From Undaria pinnatifida (Eukaryota > Sar > Phaeophyceae > Laminariales > Alariaceae): DNA of 64,000 nucleotides. Made by a program: the position numbers and the translations under genes. The notes under the pieces were generated by a model, which had not been told where the DNA came from, did no database searches, and saw only the letters and a program-made list of their open reading frames with translations. Location of the stretch: NCBI GenBank assembly GCA_012845835.1, contig JABAKD010000027.1:15948573-16012572 (forward strand), given 5' to 3'. This document shows, one piece after another, positions 1 through 11,600 of the stretch (position 1 is the first letter of the stretch; every line of letters begins with the position of its first letter).

Positions 1-84
<84 letters not shown>

Positions 85-111
85 GTTACTTAGTTGCGCA
101 GTAAGGAACCC

Positions 112-160
<49 letters not shown>

Positions 161-187
161 GTTACTTAGTTGCGCAGTAAGGAACCC
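1..187. repeat. (TAA)n microsatellite with duplicated 30-bp spacer
   Basis: Two (TAA)n tracts, about 79 and 44 bases long, are each followed by the same roughly 30-bp unit beginning caagttacttag (82-111 and 158-187). The repeat plus spacer has therefore been tandemly duplicated, or expanded twice. The tract continues off the left edge of the window. Confidence 0.95.
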
Positions 188-1560
188 CTTTGCCTTGCCC
201 TTGAGAAACATAAATAATGCAAAATCCAGGTCAAGAAAAATAAAATCGGTGCGTTATTAATCGCAGATTTTGTGGATCTCATCAGTGTCTTAACTTCGTA
301 CAGGAGATAATCATTATTATTAGCAGGCCACATCTCTGTCTGGATGGGGATCGAATTAGTCGATAGCACGTAAGGATGTCAAAGGATGTCGATTATCGTG
401 CCATGCCTCAAAGGAACGTTCACCCCGAGTTAACAGTTACAGCGGCATCGTTCGTCGGATTTTCCTATAGACTCGAGACTCGAGGGTTGGCATTTGACGG
501 CATAAATCAAGTACTCGTATGGGTTTTTCTCAGCTTTCTCGACGAAATTAACTCGTATAATCTGGCTGGCATAGCACAATGTTCGAAACGTTGTTACTCG
601 TGTACGACTTCAGTATAATATAAAAAATAAAAATACACTTATTAATAGTACTACGAGTCGTACAGCAGTGACGATCGAAGATTTCGTCGAAACTCATCTA
701 TGCAAGCTGTGTGCGTATATAATACTTCGAAGTACGACATTGACGACATGGCTATTAATAATATTGCCTCTGGTACCATATAAAGCCGCACCTCTATTAA
801 TCTACTAATATTCCGGAACGTGATAACACCCGTAAGAAAGGCGAATTTCAAAAACAGTCCGTACCAAAAGGAACCCGTAGAACTATAATAGAAAGGTATT
901 CCACGCATGATATAAAACATCACGATATACGAAACACTGCTATTATTGTACTAATGTAACAAGCAGTCGCAACTGCCTCTGCATCATCAGGTACTTTCGA
1001 GCAGACTACAAAAAAGGAAAACTCCGTGTGCGAGATACAAGGAAAACGAAAAAACACCGCAGAATACGACACACCATTTTGCTGCGGGGAACCACCTGGA
1101 AATAACATGCGGGAAGCAGCAATGCCGGACAGGGCACCCTTTTTGTGTGCTCGCGCTATGGTACTATGCACATATTCCAGATATTCCACTGCATGCAGCT
1201 GTTTCACTAACAAAATATGGTCCGGAGTATTGCATTCACCGGTATTATATGCCTGGTACTGCTGTAAAATATCGTATTTGTGTATGAATACTTTGTTTCT
1301 AACTACCAATACAATACAATACAACACAACGCGTAACTACTGTCAAGAGAAGGGTGACGTAAAACCTCTGTTGAGACATCAGACTAATCCGACAGCAAGC
1401 AAGCAAGCAAGCAGCCGTGTGGACAGAAACACCAAAAAAAGGGCGACGTCAGGCAATATATTACACGTACAGCTGTACCACTATTAATAGACTATACTGG
1501 AGGTACAACCCCCCCCCGGAAAACTGCAGGCACGTAGAGCAGAATTAAACTGATCACACC
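188..1560. other. Gene-free stretch downstream of MUTYH
   Basis: Short open frames on both strands have no recognisable protein features. The only recognisable element is a fragment of the dispersed R2 repeat at about 655-745 (gatcgaagatttcgtcgaa core). There are several tattaata palindromes. I see no gene here. Confidence 0.6.
655..745 (+). repeat. R2 dispersed repeat, partial copy
   Basis: The stretch contains gatcgaagatttcgtcgaa, then aactcatctatgcaagctg and tgtgtg. This is the 5' half of a family recurring at 28.3, 29.1, 37.6, 45.8, 47.6, 49.0, 50.2, 52.3 and 53.6 kb. Confidence 0.7.
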
Positions 1561-1574
1561 TGCTGTGGTACATT

Positions 1575-1818
1575 CATTCCAATACATATTGCCGCTTGTA
1601 GTTGCACGAAGAATGACCTAAAAATCTAACGTACTAGGTACATTCGCGCGCCTGGTCACATTCCAATATGCCGCTTGTAGTTGCACGAAGAATTACCTAA
1701 AAATCTAACATACTAGGTACATTCGCGCGCCTGGTCACATTCCAATATGCTGCTTGTAGTTGCATGAAGAATGACCTAAAAATCTAGCGTACTAGGTACA
1801 TTCGCGCGCCTGGTCGGC
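1575..1818. repeat. Tandem repeat, about 81 bp x 3
   Basis: Three head-to-tail copies of a unit run from attccaatatgccgcttgt through cattcgcgcgcctggtc. The copies differ by a few substitutions. The end-of-unit motif cattcgcgcgcctggtc recurs at about 1640, 1721 and 1799. Confidence 0.85.
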
Positions 1819-2039
1819 GTGTTGAAGACGACGGCCGGCGGTACGTAAACGCTTGCCAGGTACCTGGTAACTGGTGTGCGCACTATCAACACCACTGCTG
1901 TTGATAAATACGGTTCAACAAGTATTCGCTTCCATGCGAAATGAGATAAAGCGACTTACAGCAACACCCGGCTACTCCAACGTTGTTGTGTGATACGACT
2001 TCACCTAAGAACAGCCAGCCGCATTAATGCATGGATTAA

Positions 2040-2120
2040 TTCATATATTAATTCATGCATTAAATCATGCCTTCATTCATGCGTTCATTCATGCCTTCAT
2101 TCATGCCTTCATTCATGGAG
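2040..2120. repeat. 12-bp minisatellite (cattcatgcctt)n
   Basis: A degenerate array of ttcatgccttca-type units follows attaattcatatattaattcatg. Overlapping open frames here are translations of the repeat, not genes. Confidence 0.8.
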
Positions 2121-2668
2121 CATCGTCTTGGCAAAATTACTCCCTGACTGTCCATCAGATAAGAGCCTTGATCGATGTCCTGTCTCCCCCGCATATGCCC
2201 ATATGGTACCATATGGCACGCTAAATGCTTCCATGCGAAACAAGACCAAGCCAATGTATAGCTCCTAAGAAAAGCAGTTGTTAATACTGTACACAGATGG
2301 CGCGTTTTATTGGCGCCAAGTATACCCTGCACTGCCCCAGCATAAGCCAAGAATCTTCCCTGCGTGCCCGTGTGCTGCCTTCCCTATGCACGGCGAGGCC
2401 GGAAACGCGACGCGGCTGCACTCCATTGCTGTCCTGACGCCATGCCTGTCAATCGCGCCACCACCACAGAGAGAAAAAACACGACCAAAACATGCCCGTT
2501 CTTGCCGAGCAGAGGCTGACCTTCACCGCTGTTTTTTTTCTTGTTTCGCCGCAAAACGTCGTAACCTCCCATATATTATTTCCGACAATACTGTTAGTAA
2601 GTACTACCAGGCACCTGGCATAGATCGGTAATATCATGTCAGGCCCGAGATATGATAGCACCCTTCTC

Positions 2669-2860
2669 AAAGACACCACCCCCATTGGAGAAAACCACCC
2701 TGGTGATGAAAAAGAACGCAAAACGCAAAAACAAATCTCCGATTATATGACAGGGGTTGATATTAAACCACCCCATTGAAGAAAACCACCCTGGTGACAA
2801 AGAAAAACGCAAAACGCAAGACAAATCTCCGATTATATCACAGGGGTTGATGTTAATCTC
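2669..2860. repeat. Tandem duplication, about 92 bp x 2
   Basis: Two similar copies of a unit contain gaaaaccaccctggtga, then gcaaaacgca, then caaatctccgattatat and caggggttgat. The second copy starts about 92 bases after the first. Confidence 0.85.
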
Positions 2861-2894
2861 CGTACTATTAATAGATGGAAAAGCCCCCAAAGTC

Positions 2895-3235
2895 CAGGCC
2901 GGAGGGCCTAAAGCAGTTGCAGAAGACGTGAAAAGAAAGCATGCCTAAGATGCAAGCAAATAGAGCATAGAGCAGGCATGCCTCCCGTCTATTTCCTAGC
3001 GGACTGCTACTATATAGTATTCGTACAACACAACTTGGCACTACAATGGGCGCGTACAAGGAATCTCAACAAAGAGATGAGGGGCTCAATGCCGACAATG
3101 CCGACATTTGAAGCTCTCCCTTTCCTGGCGGCGGGAGGGGTCTAAAGCAGTTTGTTGCAGGTGTGAAAAAAATAACATGTCCAAGGTGCAGGTACGCAAG
3201 CCGGCACGGCAAAGCATTGGCATGGCATGGCACCG
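2895..3235. repeat. Diverged duplication, about 230 bp offset
   Basis: The block near 2905 (ctaaagcagttgcagaagacgtgaaaag, split by mismatches) resembles the block near 3137 (ctaaagcagtttgttgcagg, then tgtgaaaa). It also resembles part of 30940-31030. Old dispersed or duplicated sequence; no gene seen. Confidence 0.45.
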
Positions 3236-3299
3236 CAAAAGGAACGTTCGTCACAATCCAGCCGTAAACCCATAAGCACTAACCAAAAATAGGAGCTAA

Positions 3300-3376
3300 T
3301 ACATGCACCACCCGCATTTTCTTCGCGCTAATATCTTACCTAATATCTTACCTAATATCTCAACTAATATCTTACG
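3300..3376. repeat. Short AT-rich tandem repeat (taatatcttacc)
   Basis: Four imperfect copies of the unit ctaatatcttac end in the palindromic tatcttacgtaagata. Confidence 0.7.
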
Positions 3377-3774
3377 TAAGATATAACCCCCATGAGGAAC
3401 AACCCAATCTACGAGCGAATATACCCCGGCAAAAAAACGCGACAAGCATCCCAACACACGAATTTTCACCTTAGCTAAGCGTAAGCGTGAGGACCGGGGC
3501 TCGACACCCCGCGATTTCCCAAAACGAAAAAGGTGTAGGATGGGATACCTGCTAAAACAAACAGAACGGCAGAGGAAGTGGCCTTATGGCCCACCGCGCC
3601 CGCAAGGGGGAACTTCACGATCCAGTTACCGTAAACTTGCACATTGTACGTGCAAGAGAATTTCAAGATTCCCACGCAAATTCAACGGCGACATATGCAT
3701 GGCGGCTCCCTGTGTGCAGATCGGTACAACACGACGTGTGTGATGCATCAGACCACGCCCACCCCAGGCCTGAC

Positions 3775-3872
3775 CGTAACCGTAACCGTAACCGTAACCG
3801 TAAACGGGTAGTCGTAACCGTAACCGTAGCCGTAAGCGTAACCGTAAGCGTAACGGTAACCGTAACCGCAAC
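3775..3872. repeat. (CCGTAA)n hexanucleotide array
   Basis: About 16 copies of cgtaac with variants (cgtaag, cgtagc) are present. It resembles a telomere-type hexamer in length only; the unit is not a known telomere repeat and it lies in a gene-free stretch. Confidence 0.85.
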
Positions 3873-4439
3873 CCTTTGGAGGTCTCGAGGTCTGCTCTCG
3901 AGTTCCGCAGAGGCAGTCCTGCTATACATACATCGCCAACAATGAAGTTTACGTGCACATCTGAAAAAGCTTTTACACGTACGCGCGGTTATAGCTGGGG
4001 TGTTCACCATGGGACAGGTCACGATCTACATGTTCTAGATGAGCTATACCATCTAGATTATATAGATCCTACGACGTAGTTGCCGTTTCGAGATGTTGCG
4101 CAGGATCTGAATGTATAGAGCACAGCACAGATCCAAGAGTGGATACGTTTGCTGGATGGTGCAGATCATACGGCAGCATGATTTATAAGCAATGCAGATC
4201 GCATACACCAGGGATCTGTATTCCCTTAAGACACAGATCATCTACAGATCATGCACTGGGATCTGATGTGTCCAATGTGTGAACAGTCTTGCAGTGGTAA
4301 AAGGGTTGCTTTAGGACAGCACGCTCGTGTATGGGAACAAACTAGTTAAAATGAAAGTGGAAGTGGAACCAGTGTTGCCGCGGCCGAGGGGTGCATAGTT
4401 ACTTTTTGGGGCTTCAAAGGGGTTTCACTGCAGCTCCCC
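3873..4439. other. Gene-free stretch with GATC-rich repeat
   Basis: From about 4030 to 4265 the sequence is rich in agatc and ctagat words and shares phrases with 9235-9545 and 15690-16135 (a transversely dispersed GATC-rich family). Nothing protein-coding is recognisable. Confidence 0.5.
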
Positions 4440-4622
4440 CACTAAGGCTGTGTTGCGCTATAGAGAGCAAAACTAAACCGCCTTGTTGAGGGTACCATAG
4501 CCGTCTTATTCATTAATTCCAGGCTATGAGTGCAATTCTCCAGACGCGCCAATCGATTTTGACTGTCTTACATCGGGATACCGCCTTCTATCGGGATACC
4601 GCCTTATTGGGGAACCACTAGT
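4440..4622. mobile_element. MITE-like repeat, GGCGGTATCCCGAT family
   Basis: The stretch contains gctatagagagcaaa, a gcgccaatcgattttgac block, then atcgggataccgcctt twice. The same blocks occur in the same or reverse order at 13825-13960 and 23545-23700. The presence of three copies and the short length suggest a non-autonomous element. I could not define clean terminal repeats. Confidence 0.5.
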
Positions 4623-4688
4623 GCAACTCCAATTCCAAGTATCACCCCCCCCCTACAAAAAAAACGTGGGTGGAGTTGTAACCAAAAA

Positions 4689-4851
4689 GGCGGTATTACG
4701 CAATTCTACCCCCTCCCCAACAAAAAAAATTGGGCGGAGTTGCAACTGAAAAAGGCGGTATCACGCATCCCCGCCAAAAAGGCGGTATTACGCAATTCTA
4801 CCCCCTCCCCAACAAAAAAAATTGGGCGGAGTTGCAACTGAAAAGGCGGTA
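4689..4851. repeat. Tandem duplication, about 92 bp x 2
   Basis: ggcggtattacgcaattcta followed by ccccctccccaac and attgggcggagttgcaac occurs at 4689 and again at 4781. The second copy runs up to the MUTYH stop codon, so the duplication forms the gene's immediate 3' flank. Confidence 0.85.
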
Positions 4852-5613
4852 TCACGCATCCCCGCCACCCCTCTTTCGCTTCGTTCGCACCTCCTTGCAG
4901 GCAGCTGCGCGACCCTCACCCCCCCCCTTTCCCGAACATCCCAATTCGGGTTTCCCTCTTGCCGCACCCAACTTTCCTCCGACTTGCGCAGGCGCTCCCC
5001 TCCGCTTCCTCGCGCCCACAGCTACATTGCTATTGGGCGCTTCCCCCCCCCCCCCTCCCCTTTCCGAGCATCCCATTTCGGGTTTCACCCTTCCCTCGCC
5101 CATCTCTCCGCTGGCTTGCGCAGGTGCTCCCCCGCCTTTCCTCGCCACGCCTACAGCCAAACCGCCGCGGTTTGTTTTCCCCGATCTGTGGGAATGTCTC
5201 GATCCAGCCCCTTTGAAAAACGCCTCCTTGATGTCGAGGGTGTCGGGTTTTGCGTTCGCCTGGGAAGCGTCGACGGCTGCTGAGACTTTTTTGGTTTGCG
5301 CACGCGCTTTGTTAGGGGATGGTGCAACACTGCTGTCTGTTTTAGCAACAGCATCGGAAGGAGGAGCAAAGGCGGCAGTCGCAGCAGCAGAAGAAGCAGA
5401 GGCACCAGCAGAAGCACCAGCACCAGCAGCACCAGCAGGAGAAGCAGAAGCAGATTTTGATCTACTCGGCCGCTTACAGCCACCGCCGGCTTTGCTTCCT
5501 TTAGCTCGGGTGGCTTTGTCGGCTGTACGCGCCTTTGCCGCCAAGTCCAAGACTTTTTTCATGCCTGTAGTTATGCCCACGCCACCCATATCAGAGGCAT
5601 CCACCCAACGAAC
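4852..5613 (-). CDS. MUTYH: MUTYH exon 12 (C-terminal end of NUDIX-like domain and tail)
   Basis: The acceptor is cag at 5616-5614. The first residues VRWVDASDMGGVGITTGMKK match the end of the MutY C-terminal domain (Arabidopsis and human have S-A/GV-KKV here). The remaining 230 or so residues form a low-complexity tail: Lys/Arg-rich, then an Ala/Ser/Gly stretch (5360-5460, GCA/GCC codons), then a segment with AFFK, then two similar roughly 40-residue units (about 5160-5040 and 5035-4920, each with GAPAQ, KPE and GCS). It ends in a basic KRKRGGG and TGA at 4854-4852. The tail is nuclear-localisation-like, which is inference. A long open frame on the opposite strand is a shadow of this GC-rich exon. 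Confidence 0.88.
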   Translation of the reverse strand, partial: VRWVDASDMGGVGITTGMKKVLDLAAKARTADKATRAKGSKAGGGCKRPSRSKSASASPAGAAGAGASAGASASSAAATAAFAPPSDAVAKTDSSVAPSPNKARAQTKKVSAAVDASQANAKPDTLDIKEAFFKGAGSRHSHRSGKTNRGGLAVGVARKGGGAPAQASGEMGEGRVKPEMGCSERGGGGGEAPNSNVAVGARKRRGAPAQVGGKLGAARGKPELGCSGKGGGEGRAAACKEVRTKRKRGGGDA

Positions 5614-8600
5614 CTGTGCAGTTGTACCAGTTCAGCAGAGGAGTGAAGTGAATTGAGGACAGCAAGATCGGCTCAGGATGGATTTCTTATCCAAGAACAG
5701 GGTGGATTTATTGTTTAAGAACAGGATGGAATTATTATTGAAGAAACAGCGTGAAAATATTATTTAAAAACGGGATGTCCATATCAATTAAGAACAGGAT
5801 TGATTTCTTTATTCAGAACCCAGGATGTATTACATGTTTAAGAAAGGGTGCGCTCTACACAAACTTCCGTACAACAGCTCAAGAATTTATTATTCTTACT
5901 CGAGAAAAGGCGCGTTCTACACCAACTGTGCAGTGTGTAACGGCTCTCGAACTCCTTATTCTTATTTGAGAAAGCTGCGTTTTACGTTTCGTTTTTCTTT
6001 TTTTGCTCATCCCTTCTATTATCTTGTCACTTTTCATTTTCTCTTTCTCCCTCCATAGGCGTAACTCAGATCCAGGGTCAATAAGAAGGCTCTTCTCTCT
6101 TCTCTCTTCTCTCTTCTCTCGTCTCTTCTCTTATCCCCCCCTCCCCACTACGGCATGACCCTTCATTTTTGTTGCGAGAAGACAGGTCCAGCTGTTCCTT
6201 CCCTCGTCGACTCGCATCGAAATGCGCCTACCCACGCGGCTAGGCGGTCTAAGCACTTGATTACTTACATTTTCTTTTTATTTGCTAATAAACTCGAAAA
6301 TCCGATCAACGATTAATTTGAACTCCTTGAGCAACTCTACTAGTAGTATTAATAGTATTAGTAGCATTCGAGAGTAGCCACTATTAATAGACCACCGGGG
6401 CGACCGGCTTCGTACGGTGGATGCTGTAATCGATAAGTTCAAAAAAAAATTCCCATATCTTCCCTGGGATGTCCCAGCGGGGATACAACCAGTCAGTGTC
6501 CCAGCGGGATACAACCGGTCAGCGGAAACGTGCAATCTGCACGTGGAAGACTGCGATTTTGGAGGCCACCATTGTACACTTCCACGAAGCTACCAGGTAC
6601 CATACAGCGCCCAAACTACAGCAGTGCGATAATATTGGTTCAAATGATGTATGATGTGAACGTACTTTTCTTAATTGATAATATACGAACAATACTAATG
6701 TAGTACTCGGAAGCACAACAGAGAGGGCGACGGTATACTCGTATCTTTTTACCAAAACATTGTATATACTCGTATATTTTAAGTAGTATCATACCAGGTA
6801 CAGTGTATCTAGAAACACGCATGATAACTGCTGTCATGATAAGCAGTGATATAAGTAATGGAATGCAATGATATAAGTAACGATATGAGTAATGAATAGT
6901 AACGATGAGTTATGATAAGTAATGCAATGATATGTTGGAATGATAAAACACGCCCTGGGGGGGGTGAACTGAGCATCCCTTATCTCCATTATTATCGTGA
7001 CCAAAAAAATACCGGCTTTTCACGGTTGGTTAGTGCTCCGACCTGCGGTTGGGGTCAGGAGGTTTTCAATACTATTTGTAAATCACACGGGTCGAGTCGG
7101 GTCGGGTCAGCAGGTGTTGGAAACGCCACCGGTCGGGTCGAGTGGGGTCGAGTCAGAAGGTTTTCAAATATTACGGGTCGGCCCGGGTCGCCCTGGCTCG
7201 ATCCGACCGGCGACAACGGATAGAAGGGATCCATCTGATCGGTGAAAAGCCCTGGATATTTCCATGGACGCATCTCTAGATCTTGGAAATTCGTCTTGGG
7301 GAGCATATATTAACACAATAATAATACAATAATACAATGAGATTTTAATACATTATTAGATTATTAATAATAATACATTAATGATACATTAATAGCTGTA
7401 TGCATGTCTATATATGGGTGTCTTGCGTGTGATGTGTTATACCGCGTGCACACGTGAATACGCCAGCTAGCTGCCGCGAGTTGTACCGGATTGGCCGGTG
7501 CGTGCACTTCAACGCCTTTTACAACTGGAAACCCGTTTTCAGGGGGAAATTGTTTGGAAATGGTATGGGGATGGGTTTTGGGGCTCTAAAGAGGTCAAGC
7601 TTGCACATTAAAAAGTGCACCATACGATATCATGACTTCTACGTATAGGCTCCGCGTGTTCTACGCTCATTCCTCATCACGGAAAAACCCTGGCCTGGGA
7701 GCTTGAACAGGACGATAAGAAATGGTACTACACAAGGTGTAGGGTATAGCGGTAAGTGGTAACTTTATTTTTGGGGAAATTTCGGCGCGAATTGTTCTTT
7801 TGAAGTTTTGTTTGTCTTCCTCATTGTTGGTTTGTGACGATTTTTTGTTTTATTTCTGCCGTAAAAGCCTGCGACCACATAATTTTATTCCGGCATCTTT
7901 CTGGGATCAAGACTCTGGACGGGCGCTGGGTGTGGTGTGCCGATGTCGATGGGTCGAAATAAATAAAGGGTAGGTCAGTGAACGTGCATGATGGTTGCCT
8001 CGAAAATCGCACGTCTTCCAAGGGCAGATTGCACATTTTTACTTGACAGCGTGACTGACCCCTTTGAGACTGACTCTGGTGGCATTCGACGCTAAACCAC
8101 GAGACCACCGGGGCGACCGGAACACTAACTCCAGTATAACGGCTAAATGGTTTTCTTATTTTTATTGGAGAAAGGATGCGTTCTACACTATAGCTTCAGT
8201 ATAAAGGCTAAAAAAAATACTATTTTCTTGTGTATCGGGCTCAGCTTTCATTTGTAGGATATTTGCGATGTATTATTCCAACTTTGGTTGGTTGGGCAGG
8301 ATGGGACTAAGGGTAGAAAAGTGTATCAAGAATAGTGTTAATAGTGTTGAAACCGTCGAACTTCACAATCCAAGGCCAGCACAACCCAACCAACGAACAA
8401 ATCATGGGGAGGGGGAAATCGTTGAAAAATATCTTCCACCTGTACTATTAAATATTAACTTTACCCGGATCCCCAGGAGGATAAAACAGTTGTTTTTTTT
8501 TCAACTAGTTTTATAAAAAATATTTCAAGGACGTCAGCCGTGAGTTCGACGAATTTTGGGTCAATACTTGTTTGTGAGTTGGCTGTCCTTGGCCTTGGGT

Positions 8601-11600
8601 TTTTGTCATTTGTTATTAACTTAACTAGTACTACAGTACCAGCTAATTAGTACTACGCTCGTCGGTTCCAGTACTATTGTCATACGTTTTCCAACCCAAC
8701 AGAAAATTTGGAAATCGTGAACACTCTTATTATTTTCTCCAATTCGGTGGACCATTTTGGACCATTTCTTTTGTGAGGTTCCTCAGTTGAAAGAGCTGTA
8801 CTATACCATATACTGTATACTATATCATATGTTATGTTGTTATTATGTTAGTACTAGCAAGAGTATTACACTAAAAAGTGCAACACCCTCATGCCCCCAA
8901 AAAAACTCTTGGGAGCCTCGATATCAAAAACGGTCATGTACTGCAAAAAGAAAAGGACAGCAGTTACCATTTCCCACCATTCGGGGTTAGGGGTCACTAA
9001 ACGGTCACTAAAGGGTCAGTAAACGGTTAGTAAAGGGTCAGTAAACGGTTAGTAAAGGGTTAGTAAACGGTTAGTAAACGGTTAGTAAACGGTTAAGGAG
9101 CCCCGTCGCTCACGGAAAAAAAAACCAGCCAAAAAGTGCAATTGTTACTTATATATTACTTTGAAGTATAACTATAGAGTAGCACGCACCTGAAGGTATT
9201 GATATAGTACCAATCTCGTCCAAGTGTGGAGGCTCATACACGGTTTCACACCTCAGAAAGATCATCTAGATCATCTAGATCATCTACAACATGTCATATA
9301 GATAATCTAGATCACGCTATAGATCATCTACAATAGACCCTATAGCTGCCGCTATGAGATCTTATGCAGGATCTGTGATGTGGAGTACAGATCCAACCCC
9401 GGAGACATGTGCTAGATGAAGCAGATCGATCGTACGGCCCCCACCCGGCAAGGTGAGCTATTATTTATAGACCGTATACACCGTATAGATCTTCCTCGAA
9501 ATATCTAGATGATCTAGATCATCAAGTGGGGATAGATCATGATAGATCATCTGTCCGGTGTGTTAAACGTTTGCTGCATCCCTACAGTTAGTAGCATGTG
9601 GGTCGTCGGTGCAAAACTACTGCAATATTACAGTAAAACAGTATTCATGTTCGGTGCACTATTTTATTTTTTCGTTCCCATTTATCATCCTCGCACTACT
9701 CTCGCGCTCCCTCCCACTTCGTAGTAACTCAGATCCGGGGTCACATAGCGGGCCCTCCCCCCCCCTCCCCACTACGATACGTGCCTTCATTTTTATCGCG
9801 ATGATAACATTTCAGCATTTTCTTCCCTCGTCGACTCGGGTCAAATTGTGGAATATTATTACAGTACAGCAATATTATTACAGTACAGTAGAGTCAGTAC
9901 ATGGGGGGATTACCTCGCGGGCGCTGGGCAGGCCGACCTTTGGGTCGATGCCAGGGCTGTCCGCCAACGTTATGCGTTCCACCTGCACTCCAAAAATTTC
10001 ACGGACACGGCGGTATCGACGAATCGGACGGCGCGCAAAGAGCGGAACGATTAACGGTAAAAGTTCGGAGGGGGGGGGGGGGCGGGAGTAAAAAAATTAG
10101 CACATTTCTTATTTTTAAAGACGCTACTAATGTCAACCTAGATTTCTTGCGGCTCGTTTTCTAATTAAATGTGGTATCGCAAAGAGGGGGACGATCACCT
10201 ATAAACTTCTGGGGGGGGGGGGGGCGGGGGAGTGAAAAAATTAGCACATTGTGTTTTTTAAAAGACAATACTAAAATCAGCCTAGATTTCTTGCGGCTCG
10301 TTTTCTAATTAAAAGTGGTATATAGCTGTCCTGTTAATGAAACACCCACAACACATTTAGTCAACCCATAGCCCGACTAATTGTAGATTTTTATCTGTTG
10401 CTACTGAAAAAATCCAAGCAGTTCTTCCTGGGAAACGTGGGTGTTGTTACGAACGGGATAATTGACATTGAGAGTCTTTCTGGATTGAAAAAAACGCGTT
10501 GTCTTTTCCTCGTCTTCATGTACTCGGGAACTAAATTCTACGTCGTATATCAAAACCGAATAATTTTGAAGCGGCATGACGCCTCAGGGGTACACGGCGG
10601 TATACCTGCATGGTGTGCCTCAGGTGAGACAACACGTGCACTACGCTGCCCACGCCCTCTCGACCTGCACCAATCAGAACACACAACGAAAAGGCACAAC
10701 GAGGTTTACGCCAATCAGAGCACAGGATGAAACGGCGCACAAGGAGGTTTGCGCCAATCAGAGCACAGGTTGAAACTGCGCACAAGAAGGTTTGCGCCAA
10801 TCAGAACACAGAACGAAACGCCAACCAGAACACAAAACGAAACGCCAATCATAACACAGGGAGGCATTATTAGAATTTATACACGGGCATGTCAGCTACG
10901 GTCGGCGTCCTCGATGGAGTAGTATTAATAGTAGTAGTAGGCGAATGCGAATCTCGTCCCCAATAAGTCTAAGGCCGTGGGTCCAACACTTTCCGAGTGC
11001 ATAGTCGTGCTCGTAGGGACTTATGCTTGCAAAAAAAAAAAAGTGCGAGAGCGTGAGTTAGCAAAAATCGACGCAAGTCTCCGAGCATAAAAAGCCGAAA
11101 AGTGGGAATGATGAACCCTATGCGCGATAAAAATGAAGGCGTAATGAAGGCGTAATGAAGGCGTAATGAAGGCATAATGAAGGCGTAATAAAGGCGTAAT
11201 GAAGGCGTAATGAAGGCGTAATGAAGGCGTAATGAAGGCGTAATGAAGGCGTAATGAAGGCGTAATGAAGGCGTAATGAAGGCGCAATGAAGGCGTAATG
11301 AAGGCGTAATGAAGGCATGTACATACCTGGGGGGAAAAGGGGGCGTAAATCCTCTCATTAATGATACGAGTTGAGCTGGAAATAATTTACGTTTGGTTCA
11401 TCCGTTTCAGTCTGTGACCACATATCTTGTATCTCTCCAGCAGGATGAAGAATCAGGATGGACAATACTGCTGTAGGTATTCCATTAACAATGATGCCGT
11501 TGGGTAGAAATAACCCATTCAACGTGAAGACAACACACCAACACAGCACCGGCCATATGAAGAGCAGTCTGAGCTGCTGGGGTGGAGCACGTGTCCGAAG

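Larger units (their letters stand above)
5614..9913 (-). other. MUTYH: MUTYH intron 11 (4.3 kb)
   Basis: Bounded by donor gtaatc after exon 11 and acceptor cag before exon 12. It holds fragments of the dispersed families (SINE-like 6030-6240 and 9690-9845, GGCTCTAA-type MITE 7505-7605, family D 7860-7960, GATC-rich 9235-9545) and a 12-bp array at 9000-9095. The remainder, including 6250-7080, 7220-7500 and 8120-8990, has AT-rich microsatellite-like sequence and no recognisable gene. Confidence 0.75.

Noticed and set aside
3775-3872. Interstitial telomere
   Set aside because: The unit CCGTAA is not a known telomere repeat and variants are frequent; best treated as a minisatellite.
4730-5656. 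308-codon plus-strand frame rich in Pro/Ala
   Set aside because: It is antisense to MUTYH exon 12, which has domain similarity and splice signals. GC-rich codons keep the reverse frame open.
10668-10862. Regular repeats near exon 10 resembling a CRISPR array
   Set aside because: Units are contiguous and variable in length, with no unique spacers; it is an intronic tandem repeat in a eukaryote.
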